Shown: positions 23,853 through 34,146, counted from the first letter of the stretch. The stretch is 64,000 nucleotides of DNA from Candidatus Edwardsiibacteriota bacterium (GCA_020053305.1 JAGVNJ010000077.1:1-64000), one strand, 5' to 3'. A program made the numbers and translations. The notes: generated by a model from the letters alone, not told the origin.

Positions 23853-26800
23853 ATGAAAATAATTCGTTGGATATCAGCAATTTCTTCGGTGGCTTTGACC
23901 GCCTCCATGGCCCTGGCCGCCACCGCGCCGGGAACAACGCCCCCGGCCACCAAATTGATGTCACAAAAAGTACTCAACGCCAATGCCTGGACCATCTACA
24001 CCACCAACTACGGACCGATGGTAAAACCCCAGCCCGGCAGCGGCGGCGGTTTCTGGCGCAACCCGGCTCACGGCTATATCTACGGTGCCGGACTGTGGGT
24101 GGGCGCCCAAAATAGTTCCGGAACAAAAATCGTGGCTATGGGCTACAACCCCTCCAGCGGTAGTTCTGAATTCGGCCCGGTCAGTATGGATGAAAGCTAC
24201 CAAGACTATCTGACGGACCCCTTTGCTCGGGTATACCTCTCCACCGATCCCACCGATTACTATGACTGGCCTGTTTTGGATGGCGGAAAGAAGATTATCA
24301 AATCCCGTCAGGACAGTTATTGCAAGTACAGCGACGAAAACCCCCAGTTTACCACCAGCGGCGACAGTATTCTTCGCGTGGTGGTGGATCAGCATAGTTA
24401 TGCCTGGAACTATGCCGACAACAACGATATCGTCTTCTTCTATTTTAAGGTTAAAAATAAGTCGGGGATTATTTTAGACAGCGTTTATATTGGCCCCTGC
24501 GTTGATGCCGACATCGGAAATGAGGCCGACGGCCCGACCACCCCCAATGACCGCACCCTTTTTGACTATACCCGCAATCTGGCCATGCAGTACCAAACTA
24601 TTCCCGAGGTTGGCTGGGATGCGGTCGGTGTGGTGGGTTTCAGGTATTTTGAAAGCCCTATCAACAACACCGGAAATACCGTTAATGTGGTTGACAATCA
24701 GTTTCCACATTCAATCCCCCCAGGGTGGCCGTTAGGAATGACCGCTTTTAAAATATTGCTACGGGCCGGAAAAGTCGGCGATCCGGCGACCGATGCAGAA
24801 GCATACGCAGTAATGGAGGGATATGATTTTATAACCTGGGACAGGGACGGCTACGACGAATGGGGGGCTGACCAAGAAGGCGACAAACGCTTTGTTATGT
24901 CCAGCGGGCCTTTCGTATTAAAGCCCGATTCGGTGGTCACCACCTGCATCGGCATTATCGGCGCCTTGGACACCGTAAAGCTCAAGGCCGCCTCGGATGT
25001 GGCCCAGACCATTTACGACAATGGGTTCGCTTTGGCCGATGCGCCGGCTTCACCCGCTTTTGCTTTTACTGCCACCGCCGGAGACGGCAAGGCTTATTTA
25101 AGCTGGAACAAAGCCATTGAGACCACCCCCGATCCCTATTGGGAAAAATTGGATTCTACCAAGAAGTGGTATTACTATTTTCCCGGCTCCTGGCTACATC
25201 TGCCTCCGGCCGGCCAGGCACTGGTGGATTCTTTCTTAATCAAGACCAGCGATATCACCGTAGTTACAATACCACGGGGGGCTGCCAATCCGGTGGGCGG
25301 TACAGACACCCTACTGGCTCTTTATAACCAGAAAGCCATGTACGAGCCATACGATTTTCAGGGATACCTGCTCTACCGGGCCGACCATTTGTCCGACCTG
25401 AATGACCCCGCCAAGAGAGTCAATGTAGGGACTCTCTCTTTTGGCAGCAGCGGGGCTCATGGTTATTTCTATGACAAGGCGGACGGGGTACAGATAGTTA
25501 TAGATACCGAAGAATTCGTCTATGTGACCCCCGGCGGCACTTACTATCTGCCGATCTACGACACACTCGGCACCGACCGGGGGCTTATCTACGGCCTTAT
25601 TGACAACGGCCTGACCAACGGCCATTGTTATTACTACGGCATCTCGGCCTACGACTACCAGCCCAATGTTTATTTCACCCGCAAATCCCCCACCACCCTG
25701 GCCAGCGACCCGGTTTTGTATGCCCAGCCGGTGATCCCGGCGGCAACCCCGGGTGGATATATCCCTCCAAACATTACAATACGTGTAGACGGCGGCTCGG
25801 ATTCGCGTTACGGGGGCGCATTGGATTATTTTGAGAACCTGCAGGTGGCAAACCCTAAAATTGTTCCCAATGACAGTTTTAAGCTTCACTGGGGAGCGAT
25901 GAAAAAATACTTTGCCTCGTTTTATAATTATCCCGTTTACAGCGGATATCTTTTTAACTCCAGCGATGTATTAATAGATTCTGTTAATTTGCAAGCGGAT
26001 TATAACCAATATTCAACTAATTACTATGGCACACCACATGATGAAATGCCATTCGGCGGCATTGTTTTTAAGCCCTACCTTGAATGGAGCAAAAGGGACG
26101 CCCTAATCGACAGTCTGCAGGTAATTGAAACGCCCGGAGGAGTGCGGACCTATCCTAAGGACAGCATATTTACTTTGGTAGATACGATAAATACTTTCCG
26201 GGCTGACAGGGCACAATGGCAATGGCGGGGTTCCGATATCGAGATCCGGTGGAGGGACAGCATCGGCCAGGTGGGCACCAACCCCAGCGGGAACATCCTT
26301 ACCTGCACGGTATGGGATATCACCAATAATGTAGAGGTCCCATGGGAGGGCGGACTTACAAAAGCCAATATGACGAAATCCGCTTGGTGCTTTAACCCGC
26401 TGTCTGCCTCAAGCGGCACCTACAAGTATATCGACAGCACCATGACGGCAGGCATTGGCATGCACATTGCGGGCGTTACCATGTACTTCAAGAGGTTTGG
26501 CGGTGTAGGAACCGCCAGCCGGATGAGTTGGCCCAACCGCCCCGAAACCGGGGACATTTGGAAGGTTTATTGTTCCGGACCCACTACACCTAGTGAAGGA
26601 TCTATTGCTACCTTTATTATGACCCCGGAAGCTTCGGGGGTTGAGGGCAAACCCGGCGTTAATGTTCTCAGCTTCTTGCTCTCCCAAAACGCCCCCAACC
26701 CCTTCGGCCGCTCCGGCACCAATATCAGCTACCAGATCGGCGGCAGCGGCTCCAGCCCGGTCAGCCTGAAGATATATAACATCACCGGGCAATTGGTAAA

Positions 26801-26954
26801 GACCCTGGTCGATGATTATAAAACCCCGGGCCGTTATAATGCCGTTTGGGACGGAAGGTCCGACAAGGGCCAAAAGGTCTCGGCCGGCATCTATATCTAT
26901 CGCCTGCAGGCCGGGGAGAAGAATATCACCAGAAAGATGGTGCTGATAAGATAG
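23853..26954 (+). CDS. Large secreted protein with C-terminal FlgD-like sorting domain
   Basis: A 1033-residue protein with signal peptide (MKIIRWISAISSVALTASMALA) and a long surface-type body with many Tyr, Asp and Gly residues; a fibronectin-like stretch occurs near 400-420 (PAFAFTATAGDGKAYLSWN). The last 95 residues are the FlgD-Ig/type IX-type sorting domain: LSQNAPNPFGRSGTNISY, VSLKIYNITGQLVKTLV, YNAVWDGRSDKGQKVSAGIYIYRL and the basic end RKMVLIR. It should be exported and anchored or released at the surface. The specific role is unknown. Transcription ends at the hairpin at 27003. Confidence 0.88.
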   Translation: MKIIRWISAISSVALTASMALAATAPGTTPPATKLMSQKVLNANAWTIYTTNYGPMVKPQPGSGGGFWRNPAHGYIYGAGLWVGAQNSSGTKIVAMGYNPSSGSSEFGPVSMDESYQDYLTDPFARVYLSTDPTDYYDWPVLDGGKKIIKSRQDSYCKYSDENPQFTTSGDSILRVVVDQHSYAWNYADNNDIVFFYFKVKNKSGIILDSVYIGPCVDADIGNEADGPTTPNDRTLFDYTRNLAMQYQTIPEVGWDAVGVVGFRYFESPINNTGNTVNVVDNQFPHSIPPGWPLGMTAFKILLRAGKVGDPATDAEAYAVMEGYDFITWDRDGYDEWGADQEGDKRFVMSSGPFVLKPDSVVTTCIGIIGALDTVKLKAASDVAQTIYDNGFALADAPASPAFAFTATAGDGKAYLSWNKAIETTPDPYWEKLDSTKKWYYYFPGSWLHLPPAGQALVDSFLIKTSDITVVTIPRGAANPVGGTDTLLALYNQKAMYEPYDFQGYLLYRADHLSDLNDPAKRVNVGTLSFGSSGAHGYFYDKADGVQIVIDTEEFVYVTPGGTYYLPIYDTLGTDRGLIYGLIDNGLTNGHCYYYGISAYDYQPNVYFTRKSPTTLASDPVLYAQPVIPAATPGGYIPPNITIRVDGGSDSRYGGALDYFENLQVANPKIVPNDSFKLHWGAMKKYFASFYNYPVYSGYLFNSSDVLIDSVNLQADYNQYSTNYYGTPHDEMPFGGIVFKPYLEWSKRDALIDSLQVIETPGGVRTYPKDSIFTLVDTINTFRADRAQWQWRGSDIEIRWRDSIGQVGTNPSGNILTCTVWDITNNVEVPWEGGLTKANMTKSAWCFNPLSASSGTYKYIDSTMTAGIGMHIAGVTMYFKRFGGVGTASRMSWPNRPETGDIWKVYCSGPTTPSEGSIATFIMTPEASGVEGKPGVNVLSFLLSQNAPNPFGRSGTNISYQIGGSGSSPVSLKIYNITGQLVKTLVDDYKTPGRYNAVWDGRSDKGQKVSAGIYIYRLQAGEKNITRKMVLIR

Positions 26955-26961
26955 ACCGGCT

Positions 26962-27002
26962 CCCCTCTCCTAATGCTTTAGGAGAGGATGGAGGGTGAGG
27001 TC
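26962..27002. repeat. Second copy of the CTCTCCTAATGC palindrome
   Basis: The 26 bases 26962-26987 are identical to 22351-22376, and GGGTGAGGTC (26993-27002) follows as in the first copy. The spacing to GGGTGAGGTC differs between the copies (5 versus 14 bases). Confidence 0.75.
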
Positions 27003-27028
27003 AGCCCCGCCCTTAGGGCGGGGCTTTT
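27003..27028 (+). terminator. Rho-independent terminator
   Basis: Arms AGCCCCGCCC and GGGCGGGGC(T) with a TTA loop, followed by TTTTCATTT. It ends the secreted-protein transcript before tyrS. Confidence 0.88.
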
Positions 27029-27093
27029 CATTTGCATTTGGCCGACAAAAGTGGTATCCTTACTCTCGTTCAAAATCAAAGGATTTTAAATTT

Positions 27094-28311
27094 ATGTCAG
27101 TATTTGATGTCCTAAAAGAGCGGGGCTTCATCCAGCAGATGACCCATGAGGACGAGATCCGCCAGCTTCTGGAAAAGGAGAAGGTCACCTTCTACATAGG
27201 GTTCGATCCCACCGCCGATAGCCTGACCGCGGGGCATTTCATGCAATTGATGGCCATGAGCCACATGCAGCAGCACGGCCACCGGCCCATCGCCCTGCTG
27301 GGCGGCGGCACCACCATGGTGGGCGACCCCTCCGGGAAAAGCGATATGCGAAAGGTGCTGGGCAAGGAGGACATCGCCCGCAACGCCGATTGCTTCAAGA
27401 AGCAGATGGAGAGGTTTCTTGACTTCTCGGACGGCCAGGCCGTTATGGCCAACAATGCCGACTGGCTGCTGGGCCTCAACTATGTGGATTTTTTAAGGGA
27501 GATCGGATCGCACTTTTCGGTGAACCGCATGCTGCAGGCCGAGTGCTTCAAGGCACGCTTGGAGCGGGGCCTGACCTTCATGGAGTTCAACTACATGGTG
27601 ATGCAGGGCTATGATTTCCTGGAGCTGTACCGCAGGCATCACTGCACCCTTCAGCTGGGCGGGGACGACCAGTGGTCCAACATTATCGCCGGGGTGGAGC
27701 TGGTGCGCAAGATAGAGGCCAAGCCGGTCTTGGGAATGACCTTCACCCTGCTGACCACCAGCGACGGCAAGAAGATGGGCAAGACCGAAAAGGGCGCCGT
27801 CTGGCTGGATCCCCAAAAGACCCCGCCCTACGATTTCTACCAGTACTGGCGCAATGTGGCCGACAGCGAGGTGAAAAGATGCCTGGCCCTGCTGACCTTC
27901 TTGCCCATGAATGAGGTCAATCGCCTGGGCAACCTTAAAGACCAGGAGATCAACCAGGCCAAAAAGATACTGGCCTACGAATTGACCAAAATAATTCACG
28001 GAGAAGAGAAAGCCCGCAAGGCCCAGAAGGCCGCCGAAACCCTTTTTGAAGGCGGGGCCGATATGCAGGATGTTCCTACCGCAACGATCGGCCAAGACCT
28101 TCTGGGCAAAAGCATCATCGAGGTGCTTTTCGCCTGCCGGATAATCCCCACCAAAAGCGAGGGCCGCCGGCTTATCGCCCAGGGCGGGCTGTATGTGAAC
28201 TCCGCCAAGGTGGAAAGCATCGACCTCAAGGTAACTCAAGATCTGTTCAAGGACGGAATGATGATGGTCCGAAAAGGAAAGAAAGGATATCACAAGGTGG
28301 TTGTCCAGTGA
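27094..28311 (+). CDS. tyrS: Tyrosyl-tRNA synthetase
   Basis: A 405-residue class I synthetase of the TyrRZ type. The HIGH-equivalent is in [17 protein letters not shown], the KMSKS loop is [15 protein letters not shown], and residues ~340-400 form an S4 RNA-binding domain ([17 protein letters not shown]). It charges tRNA-Tyr. The ATG at 27094 is used because the family N-terminus ([14 protein letters not shown]) starts there; the frame open to 26995 crosses the terminator. The stop overlaps the GTG start of the pseudouridine synthase gene. Confidence 0.97.
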   Translation: MSVFDVLKERGFIQQMTHEDEIRQLLEKEKVTFYIGFDPTADSLTAGHFMQLMAMSHMQQHGHRPIALLGGGTTMVGDPSGKSDMRKVLGKEDIARNADCFKKQMERFLDFSDGQAVMANNADWLLGLNYVDFLREIGSHFSVNRMLQAECFKARLERGLTFMEFNYMVMQGYDFLELYRRHHCTLQLGGDDQWSNIIAGVELVRKIEAKPVLGMTFTLLTTSDGKKMGKTEKGAVWLDPQKTPPYDFYQYWRNVADSEVKRCLALLTFLPMNEVNRLGNLKDQEINQAKKILAYELTKIIHGEEKARKAQKAAETLFEGGADMQDVPTATIGQDLLGKSIIEVLFACRIIPTKSEGRRLIAQGGLYVNSAKVESIDLKVTQDLFKDGMMMVRKGKKGYHKVVVQ

Positions 28312-29057
28312 GCGAAACAAAGGCAAGGTTAAATAAATATCTCTCCATGTGCGGCGCGGCCTCCCGCCGCAAGGCCGACGAGATGATATCCCGCGGGCAG
28401 GTCCGGGTCAACGACAAAGTGGTTGATAAGCTGGGCACAGTGATAGATATTTACAACGATATCGTTACCGTCGGCGGAAAGATCCTCCGCCTGCCGCAAC
28501 GGGCCGGTTACTTCATATTCAACAAGCCGGCCGGCTGCCTTTGCTCCAAGAGCGATCCCGAGGGAAGAAAGACCATTTACGACCTGCTCCCGGGCAACAT
28601 GAGGAAACTTAAATACGTGGGGCGGCTGGATAAGGACACCGAAGGGCTGTTGCTGCTGACCGACGACGGCGACATGATAGAGTACCTCACCCATCCCCGC
28701 AACCAGGTCCCCCGGACCTATCACGCTCTGGTCCGGTGGATCCTGCGGGACAGCGACGTTGAGCCTTTAAGAAAAGGGGTTGATTATCTGGGTGAATCCT
28801 ACGATCCGGCCCAGGTTAAGATCTTGTCGATCGACCGGCCCAAGAACAACACCCTGCTGGAGATCACCATCAAGGAAGGGAAGAAACGCGAGGTGCGGAT
28901 GATGCTTCGCGCCCTCAACCTCCACGTGGACCACCTGAAGAGAGTTGCCTTCGGGCCGTTGAGACTGGATAACACTCCGGTCGGCAAATCCCGACCCTGC
29001 AAGCCCAATGAACTGGAACGATTGAGAAAGGTATCCAAAATAAAAGCCCCGCTCTAA
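28308..29057 (+). CDS. RluB/RsuA-type rRNA pseudouridine synthase
   Basis: A 249-residue enzyme with an N-terminal S4 domain ([20 protein letters not shown]) and a catalytic domain with [18 protein letters not shown], in which the Asp attacks uridine, plus the late motif [11 protein letters not shown]. It converts uridine to pseudouridine in rRNA. It begins with GTG at 28308, overlapping the tyrS stop by 4 bases. The stop codon lies in the loop of the terminator hairpin. Confidence 0.93.
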   Translation: MSETKARLNKYLSMCGAASRRKADEMISRGQVRVNDKVVDKLGTVIDIYNDIVTVGGKILRLPQRAGYFIFNKPAGCLCSKSDPEGRKTIYDLLPGNMRKLKYVGRLDKDTEGLLLLTDDGDMIEYLTHPRNQVPRTYHALVRWILRDSDVEPLRKGVDYLGESYDPAQVKILSIDRPKNNTLLEITIKEGKKREVRMMLRALNLHVDHLKRVAFGPLRLDNTPVGKSRPCKPNELERLRKVSKIKAPL

Positions 29058-29069
29058 AGCGGGGCTTTT
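29042..29069. terminator. Terminator overlapping the pseudouridine synthase stop
   Basis: Arms AAAAGCCCCGCT and AGCGGGGCTTTT with loop CTAA. The TAA stop (29055-29057) is in the loop. The T-rich flank on both strands suits both converging genes. Confidence 0.88.
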
Positions 29070-29088
29070 GCATTTATGGGGCGGCCGG

Positions 29089-31317
29089 TCAGAAATACAT
29101 CAAGTATCTGGCCTTGATGGCGCCGATGGCGTATCGTTGGGTCATTTCGCCGTCTGGGTTTACAGTATAATCCAGCGAGTTGTAATCGTTCAAAGCCACA
29201 TACAGCCAGCTTTTGGGAGAAAAGTTCCAGGAGTATAGCAGTCCAAACCGATCGGTCTGAAGCCGGGTCTTTCCCAGATCGGTCCCCGGAGTGGCGGCCA
29301 CCATTTCATTGAATAACGATAACGACATCCGGGCCGTGATCCGGCAATCTAACCTGGGCCTTAGGATCGGGGTCATGGCCGCTATCCTTTTATTCTGATT
29401 CCACTCGATCCACAACACAGAAGTAAGTGTGGTGCTTAGCGGCGAAATTATGGAATAGCTGAGCGTAAGCCAATTTGAACCTTGGTATGCCAGAGAATCT
29501 CTGGCGTAATTATAACTGTAATTATAATTACAGCCTCCGTTGACGTTGTTCCCTATTAACATGCCCCAGAAATTAAAATATATATCGCGGCTGATATAAT
29601 CTATACAATAAGTGGAATCTACATACGGATCGTAGATAAGCTCGAAGCTTCTGCCGTAGCTTCCCTCCAGGTTTGCCCCCCAGTTATTCCTCCAGTTCGG
29701 ATTGATGACAAAAGAACCGAAGGTGGACCATCGGGGGCTGCCGGGCTCCCTGGTCCGGGCAAATCCCGGAGCTATATATAAATTGCGCAAAGCCCCTTCC
29801 TTAAAGGTCCAAAACGGACCGCTTATCAGCAAGGCCCGCTGCCGGCCGGTCCAGGGAACAAACCCAATATCGCCCACATCAAAGGAATCGGCGATCGCCT
29901 CATAGGCCGCCATGGTCAGGAATTTGCCGGCCCAGCCTCGATACCCGGTGGAAACGGCCCAGCCGCAGTTTTTTACGGTATCCAACCCGGCCATCCTTTG
30001 AGCATCGCTATAGGCCCCCTGGATGATCAGTTGGCTTGGCCCTTTGCGCAATGAGGCATCCATCCCGATGGCATAGTTATATTCCAGGCTGTTGGCCGAC
30101 ATCCCGCTGAATAAAATACCGGCGTCGGAATTGTTAAAAATTCGCCTGGCAGCCCGGACCACCCCGAATTTTCTTTCCGGTTCGGTAACGGGCTGGCCCC
30201 CTGAGGAATAGTCATATTTTTCGGTATAGGCTGCCAGCGCCCCGATGTTCCATTCCGTCGTTTTATGGGTTGCTTTCAAACCGCCGACTATCGGCACCGC
30301 TCCACCGTCAATGGATTTTCCCACCCGGCGTGAATAAAAAAGATTGAGCGGCTGAAAGAACCCGCTCCCCTGGAATTCCGAAAAGCGGAATATCTCCCGC
30401 CCCTCCACAAAGAACGGCCGCTGTTCCTGCAGATAGGTGGGATAGCGGGAAAGGTTGACCGAGGACGGGTCCGATTCTATCTGGGCAAAATCGGGGTAAG
30501 CGGTGGCATTGATGCTGGTCTGGGGGGTCAGATCCCATTTGGCGGTCAAGCTGCCGTTGATCTTTCTGGCCGTGGCCCGGCCGCGAAAATGCTCATACCG
30601 AAAAAACCCTTCGGGATACAGCTCAAAGTAATAGCCCGAAGATTGCGGGTTGACGTTCCCGGCCCTTCCCCAGCGGGACACCAAGTCGTCGTCCTTCTGG
30701 GTAACCTCAGTCCAGTAGTCGTTCTCATGGGTGCTGGCGATGTGGCGGGCAAACTGGACGCTCCATTCCCCCAGGCCTTTCTTGTAGCGCAGGGTTTTGA
30801 AAGGGATCTTCATCTCCGCTTCCATTTTGTCGGGGTACAGCTTCACGGCATTGTACCAGATCCCCTCCCAGGAATGGTCCTGGCTGCGGCCGTCGTCCAT
30901 GATCAGGCCCTCCCAGAACAGCCCGCTGCCGCATACCAGAAAGAAATAACCGCTGGTCCGGCTGCCGAAGGGGTCGAGCTTGATGGTCACGTAATCCTCA
31001 TCCTTGGTGAAACAGGCCACCGGGGGATTGTGGAACGAGTAGCATCTAAACGCCACATAAAGATTCTCGGCATCCTGAAGAAGGTAAACCACCGTCCGCT
31101 CGGTAGGAGCGGTCTTTTCGTACGGAGAATGCTGGATGAAATCGGTGGCCGAATCGGCGGACAGCCAGAGGTCCTCGATAAGACCGTCGATCTTGGGGGC
31201 AATTTCGGTATGCCTGATATCAACGCTTTTTTGCGGCTGCAAACCATTGCGCTCTGCCGGGGAGTTTCCGGCAATTTCCAATAAAACAACACTGATAATT
31301 ACGATTATTTTTTTCAT
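29089..31317 (-). CDS. DUF5916 protein: CBM9-like domain plus outer-membrane barrel
   Basis: A 742-residue protein with a signal peptide. Residues ~35-210 match the carbohydrate-binding family 9-like domain (IDGLIEDLWLSADSATDFIQ, VYLLQDAENLYVAFRCY, EAEMKIPFKTLRY). The rest (~215-742) is the DUF5916 barrel: KINGSLTAKWDLTPQTSINATAYPDFAQIESD-like start and a terminal aromatic (YLMYF). The family is probably an outer-membrane protein that binds or imports glycans; function is not established. It stands alone between terminators. Confidence 0.88.
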   Translation of the reverse strand: MKKIIVIISVVLLEIAGNSPAERNGLQPQKSVDIRHTEIAPKIDGLIEDLWLSADSATDFIQHSPYEKTAPTERTVVYLLQDAENLYVAFRCYSFHNPPVACFTKDEDYVTIKLDPFGSRTSGYFFLVCGSGLFWEGLIMDDGRSQDHSWEGIWYNAVKLYPDKMEAEMKIPFKTLRYKKGLGEWSVQFARHIASTHENDYWTEVTQKDDDLVSRWGRAGNVNPQSSGYYFELYPEGFFRYEHFRGRATARKINGSLTAKWDLTPQTSINATAYPDFAQIESDPSSVNLSRYPTYLQEQRPFFVEGREIFRFSEFQGSGFFQPLNLFYSRRVGKSIDGGAVPIVGGLKATHKTTEWNIGALAAYTEKYDYSSGGQPVTEPERKFGVVRAARRIFNNSDAGILFSGMSANSLEYNYAIGMDASLRKGPSQLIIQGAYSDAQRMAGLDTVKNCGWAVSTGYRGWAGKFLTMAAYEAIADSFDVGDIGFVPWTGRQRALLISGPFWTFKEGALRNLYIAPGFARTREPGSPRWSTFGSFVINPNWRNNWGANLEGSYGRSFELIYDPYVDSTYCIDYISRDIYFNFWGMLIGNNVNGGCNYNYSYNYARDSLAYQGSNWLTLSYSIISPLSTTLTSVLWIEWNQNKRIAAMTPILRPRLDCRITARMSLSLFNEMVAATPGTDLGKTRLQTDRFGLLYSWNFSPKSWLYVALNDYNSLDYTVNPDGEMTQRYAIGAIKARYLMYF

Positions 31318-31424
31318 ATTTCCCTCAAAGATATGCTTTTCAAGACAAACTACTTGAATAGGGCCGGCTTTGTTTCATTTATTTGCATCAATTCCTCAAA
31401 AACTCTTCCCGGCATATCAATACC

Positions 31425-32153
31425 CTAAAACCGGCGGTAGGCCGGCTCCCCGAAATAAAAATGCTTTCTCAGATATTCCCGGTAGCCCGCCAGGGTGAAC
31501 CATCCCTCTCGCCCCTGATCCGCCCCGGCCTTCTCTAAATGAAACTGCTGGGCCGGCATAAAACTGTAACCGATCAGATAGCGTTGATCACCTTTACCAT
31601 CCTGGCAAACATCCATCACCACCGAAACATGACCCACTCCGCCCGTTTTGTTTTGCACTAGCATGTCCCCCGGCCGTAAATTAATCTCGTCAACCGATTG
31701 GCAACCCTTTTTCACCGAATAGGAATTTGCGTTGCCCAGGGCCCATTTTAGAAACCCCTTATAGGGCTTGCCGCTATACCGATAATAACGATGCTTTCCG
31801 CTATAATCAAAAAGGTAGAGTTGTTCCAGTCTTCCGGTCTGTTTAAAATACTCTGCCCGGAATCTGAAGCACCAGTCGGCACACTGCTCCAGGTCCTGGT
31901 TGAAAAGCATTGGCATATCAACTACTGCCAGAATGTTATAAAAGGGCGAAATGATCGGCTTCCCATTGTACCCCAATATAACATTGTCTTCTTTTAGCGG
32001 AAGTCTCTGAATCCATGCAGAATAAGAACTATCGGCATATTCCACCCGCACATATCCTAAAGGAACAGGCATATCTTTGATAATCTTTGCTTGACAGATA
32101 GTGGGCAGAACAAGCAATGCCCCTATTATCATCAGGAATTTTAAAATTTTCAT
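31425..32153 (-). CDS. DUF4846 domain protein
   Basis: A protein of about 242 residues with signal peptide (MKILKFLMIIGALLVLPTICQA). The DUF4846 body includes GYVRVEYADSSYSAWIQRLPL, the Cys-containing NQDLEQCADWCFRFRAEY, and LRPGDMLVQNKTGGVGHVSVVMDV, whose His-in-strand pattern recalls NlpC/P60-like or cysteine-peptidase folds. No biochemical role is known. The ATG at 32153 is chosen for the signal peptide; an upstream start at 32177 adds eight residues. Confidence 0.85.
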   Translation of the reverse strand: MKILKFLMIIGALLVLPTICQAKIIKDMPVPLGYVRVEYADSSYSAWIQRLPLKEDNVILGYNGKPIISPFYNILAVVDMPMLFNQDLEQCADWCFRFRAEYFKQTGRLEQLYLFDYSGKHRYYRYSGKPYKGFLKWALGNANSYSVKKGCQSVDEINLRPGDMLVQNKTGGVGHVSVVMDVCQDGKGDQRYLIGYSFMPAQQFHLEKAGADQGREGWFTLAGYREYLRKHFYFGEPAYRRF

Positions 32154-32175
32154 ATATCGCCCATTACTATAAATC

Positions 32176-32205
32176 AAAGGCGAAGATCGTTTGGTCTTCG
32201 CCTTT
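32176..32205 (-). terminator. Terminator after ilvE
   Basis: Arms AAAGGCGAAGA and TCTTCGCCTTT with an 8-base loop. On the minus strand it lies 15 bases after the ilvE stop and before the DUF4846 gene. Confidence 0.8.
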
Positions 32206-32220
32206 ATTCTTCGATACTAA

Positions 32221-33291
32221 TTACTGCACTTTATAAACCCAGCCGTATTTATCCTCTTTTTCTCCGTATTGTATCCCGGTCAGGGTATCAAAGAATCTTT
32301 TAGCCCAAGGTCCGGTCTCCTGCGAGATAATATATACCTTATCTTTATAACTGATCCTGCCCACCGGGCTGATCACCGCCGCAGTACCGGCACCAAAAGC
32401 TTCGGTGACTTTTTTATTCTTGATGCCCTCTATCAGTTCATCAATCGAGATCTGCTTTTCCTCGGGAACGATTCCCAGGTCCTCGGCTATCTGAAGCACC
32501 GATTTGCGGGTGATGCCCTGCAGGATGCTTCCCGAAAGTTTCGGGGTGACCAACTTGTTGTCAATTATGAAGAAAATATTCATGGCTCCAACTTCTTCGA
32601 TATATTTGTGCTCCACTGCATCCAGCCACAGGACCTGGCTGCAACCCTTGTCCTTGGCGATTTTGGATGCCAGCAACGTACCGGCATAATTCCCGCCGGT
32701 CTTGGCCTCGCCGGTGCCGCCCTGGGCAGCTCTGGTATAGCTGTCGCTGACCCACAGTCCCACAGGGTTGAAACCCTCTTGAAAATACGGCCCTACCGGA
32801 GAAAGAATGATGAAAAAAAGATACCGGTCGGCGGGCTTTACCCCCAAAGCGGCCTCGGTGCTTATGACCGCCGGGCGGATATATAAAGAGGCCCCCACAG
32901 CCCTGGGGATCCACCGTTCCTCAAGCTTGACCAGTTCGCCTTCGGCCTGCAGAAAAATCTCTTCGGGAATCTCCGGCATGCACATTCTTTTAAGGGAGTG
33001 ATTAATGCGCCGGGCATTTTCCTGTGGTCGAAACAAAAGAATTTCGTCCTTGGGGGACTTATAGGCTTTTTGTCCTTCGAAAACCTCCTGGCTATAGTGA
33101 AGAACATTGGCGGCGGGATCAAGCATCAAGGACTGATATGGTTTTATTTCGGCATTGTGCCAACCCTTTTCCGCGGTATGTTCCATGGTGAACATATAGT
33201 CGGTAAAGGTGCGTCCAAAAACCAGTTTCAACGGGTCTTGATACAGGGGCTTTAGTTTGTCGTCCGGCAAAATCGTCTTTTTAATATCCAT
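32221..33291 (-). CDS. ilvE: Branched-chain amino acid aminotransferase
   Basis: A 356-residue class IV PLP enzyme of the longer, eukaryote-like BCAT group (TIGR01123). The PLP lysine is in GEAKTGGNYAGTLLASK, followed by QVLWLDAVEHKYIEEVGAMNIFF, as in mitochondrial BCAT; PLP-phosphate contacts are in SGSILQGITRKSVL. It interconverts Leu, Ile and Val with their keto acids. It is monocistronic with its own terminator. A possible promoter, TTGATA then TATTCT after 17 bases, lies upstream at about 33331-33361. Confidence 0.95.
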   Translation of the reverse strand: MDIKKTILPDDKLKPLYQDPLKLVFGRTFTDYMFTMEHTAEKGWHNAEIKPYQSLMLDPAANVLHYSQEVFEGQKAYKSPKDEILLFRPQENARRINHSLKRMCMPEIPEEIFLQAEGELVKLEERWIPRAVGASLYIRPAVISTEAALGVKPADRYLFFIILSPVGPYFQEGFNPVGLWVSDSYTRAAQGGTGEAKTGGNYAGTLLASKIAKDKGCSQVLWLDAVEHKYIEEVGAMNIFFIIDNKLVTPKLSGSILQGITRKSVLQIAEDLGIVPEEKQISIDELIEGIKNKKVTEAFGAGTAAVISPVGRISYKDKVYIISQETGPWAKRFFDTLTGIQYGEKEDKYGWVYKVQ

Positions 33292-33393
33292 CGTCTGCTC
33301 CGTTTAATTAGTGCATTGGATCCATATTATAGAATACCAGATGTGAGAAAATATATCAAGGAAATATTTATGGTGGTGCATTTTAAAGCAGGA

Positions 33394-33930
33394 TTATTTT
33401 ATAGCAATGAACTCCATCCCGCCGAAGACCACCGAAGCATGGATCAAAAGATGCCTTTCCGCGCTTTTAAAATTCTCTGTTTTGTAGGTGTATTGGCCGA
33501 AGGCCACCACATTGCCGTCCGGCAGGTGAGCCCCGCCGAAGGCCGAACTGGCGACAATCTTGGTGGGAGTGGCGGGATTGATCTTTATCACCGTCCCGCC
33601 AAAGACGGTGTTGATGTACACCCTCACAGTCTGATCCTTTAGTTCAATGCCGGAGAGGTCTATCTCCCCCTTCCCGAAGACCACATCATATTTGTCCGAG
33701 GCCGTGGTAACTTCGATGGTCTTTTCTTCGAATATAGCGGTCTTCTTACTTTTATTCCAGAACGAAGTGCCGGTCAGCATCTGAATACCCAAGTAGATCA
33801 GGAACAGGGCAACTATGGTCCTGAAGATGGGTATCTTAACACCAAACACCACATTGATGATCACGCCCAAACCTATCAGGATAAGCACCACGCCCCAAAA
33901 AACGCCGGTAAAGATAAAACCCATTCTCAT
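33394..33930 (-). CDS. LiaF/DUF5668-type membrane protein
   Basis: A 178-residue protein with an N-terminal DUF5668 membrane part of two helices (FWGVVLILIGLGVIINVVFG and TIVALFLIYLGIQML) and a C-terminal right-handed beta domain with repeated FGG motifs (VVFGKGEIDLSG, VFGGTVIKINP, AFGGAHLPDG, VVFGGMEFIAIK). This is the family called cell-wall-active antibiotic response protein (LiaF-like). No LiaRS two-component pair is adjacent, so envelope sensing is only suggested. Confidence 0.85.
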   Translation of the reverse strand: MRMGFIFTGVFWGVVLILIGLGVIINVVFGVKIPIFRTIVALFLIYLGIQMLTGTSFWNKSKKTAIFEEKTIEVTTASDKYDVVFGKGEIDLSGIELKDQTVRVYINTVFGGTVIKINPATPTKIVASSAFGGAHLPDGNVVAFGQYTYKTENFKSAERHLLIHASVVFGGMEFIAIK

Positions 33931-34091
33931 AACCTTCTCCTTATATTTAATGGAATGCTGTTAGAGGCGCTGGCGACCCGATGGGAATTGTAAATCCTCC
34001 GACAAAAAAAGTCAACCATAAAATCATCCAGGGACATCCACCGCAAGTCCGGTAAAATTGTCTCTGCTTTATGCTACGTATATATGGTGAT

Positions 34092-34121
34092 GGGTTGCTG
34101 TTTCACGTGAAACAGCAACCC
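34092..34121. other. parS centromere site 1 (30-base palindrome)
   Basis: The core TGTTTCACGTGAAACA (34099-34114) equals the chromosomal parS consensus bound by ParB/Spo0J. It is the centre of a perfect 30-base palindrome with arm extensions GGGTTGC and GCAACCC. The ParA and ParB genes lie 15-18 kb to the right. Confidence 0.9.
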
Positions 34122-34146
34122 CCGGCGATATTTATCGTCGGGGGTT
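34117..34146. other. Strong hairpin between the two parS sites
   Basis: Arms AACCCCCGGCGATA and TATCGTCGGGGGTT pair over 14 positions with one G-T. It overlaps the outer arm of parS site 1 by five bases. There is no T-run, so terminator function is doubtful. Confidence 0.6.

Noticed and set aside
34117-34146. Hairpin between the parS sites as a rho-independent terminator
   Set aside because: The stem is strong but no T-run follows on either strand, so it was listed only as a hairpin.
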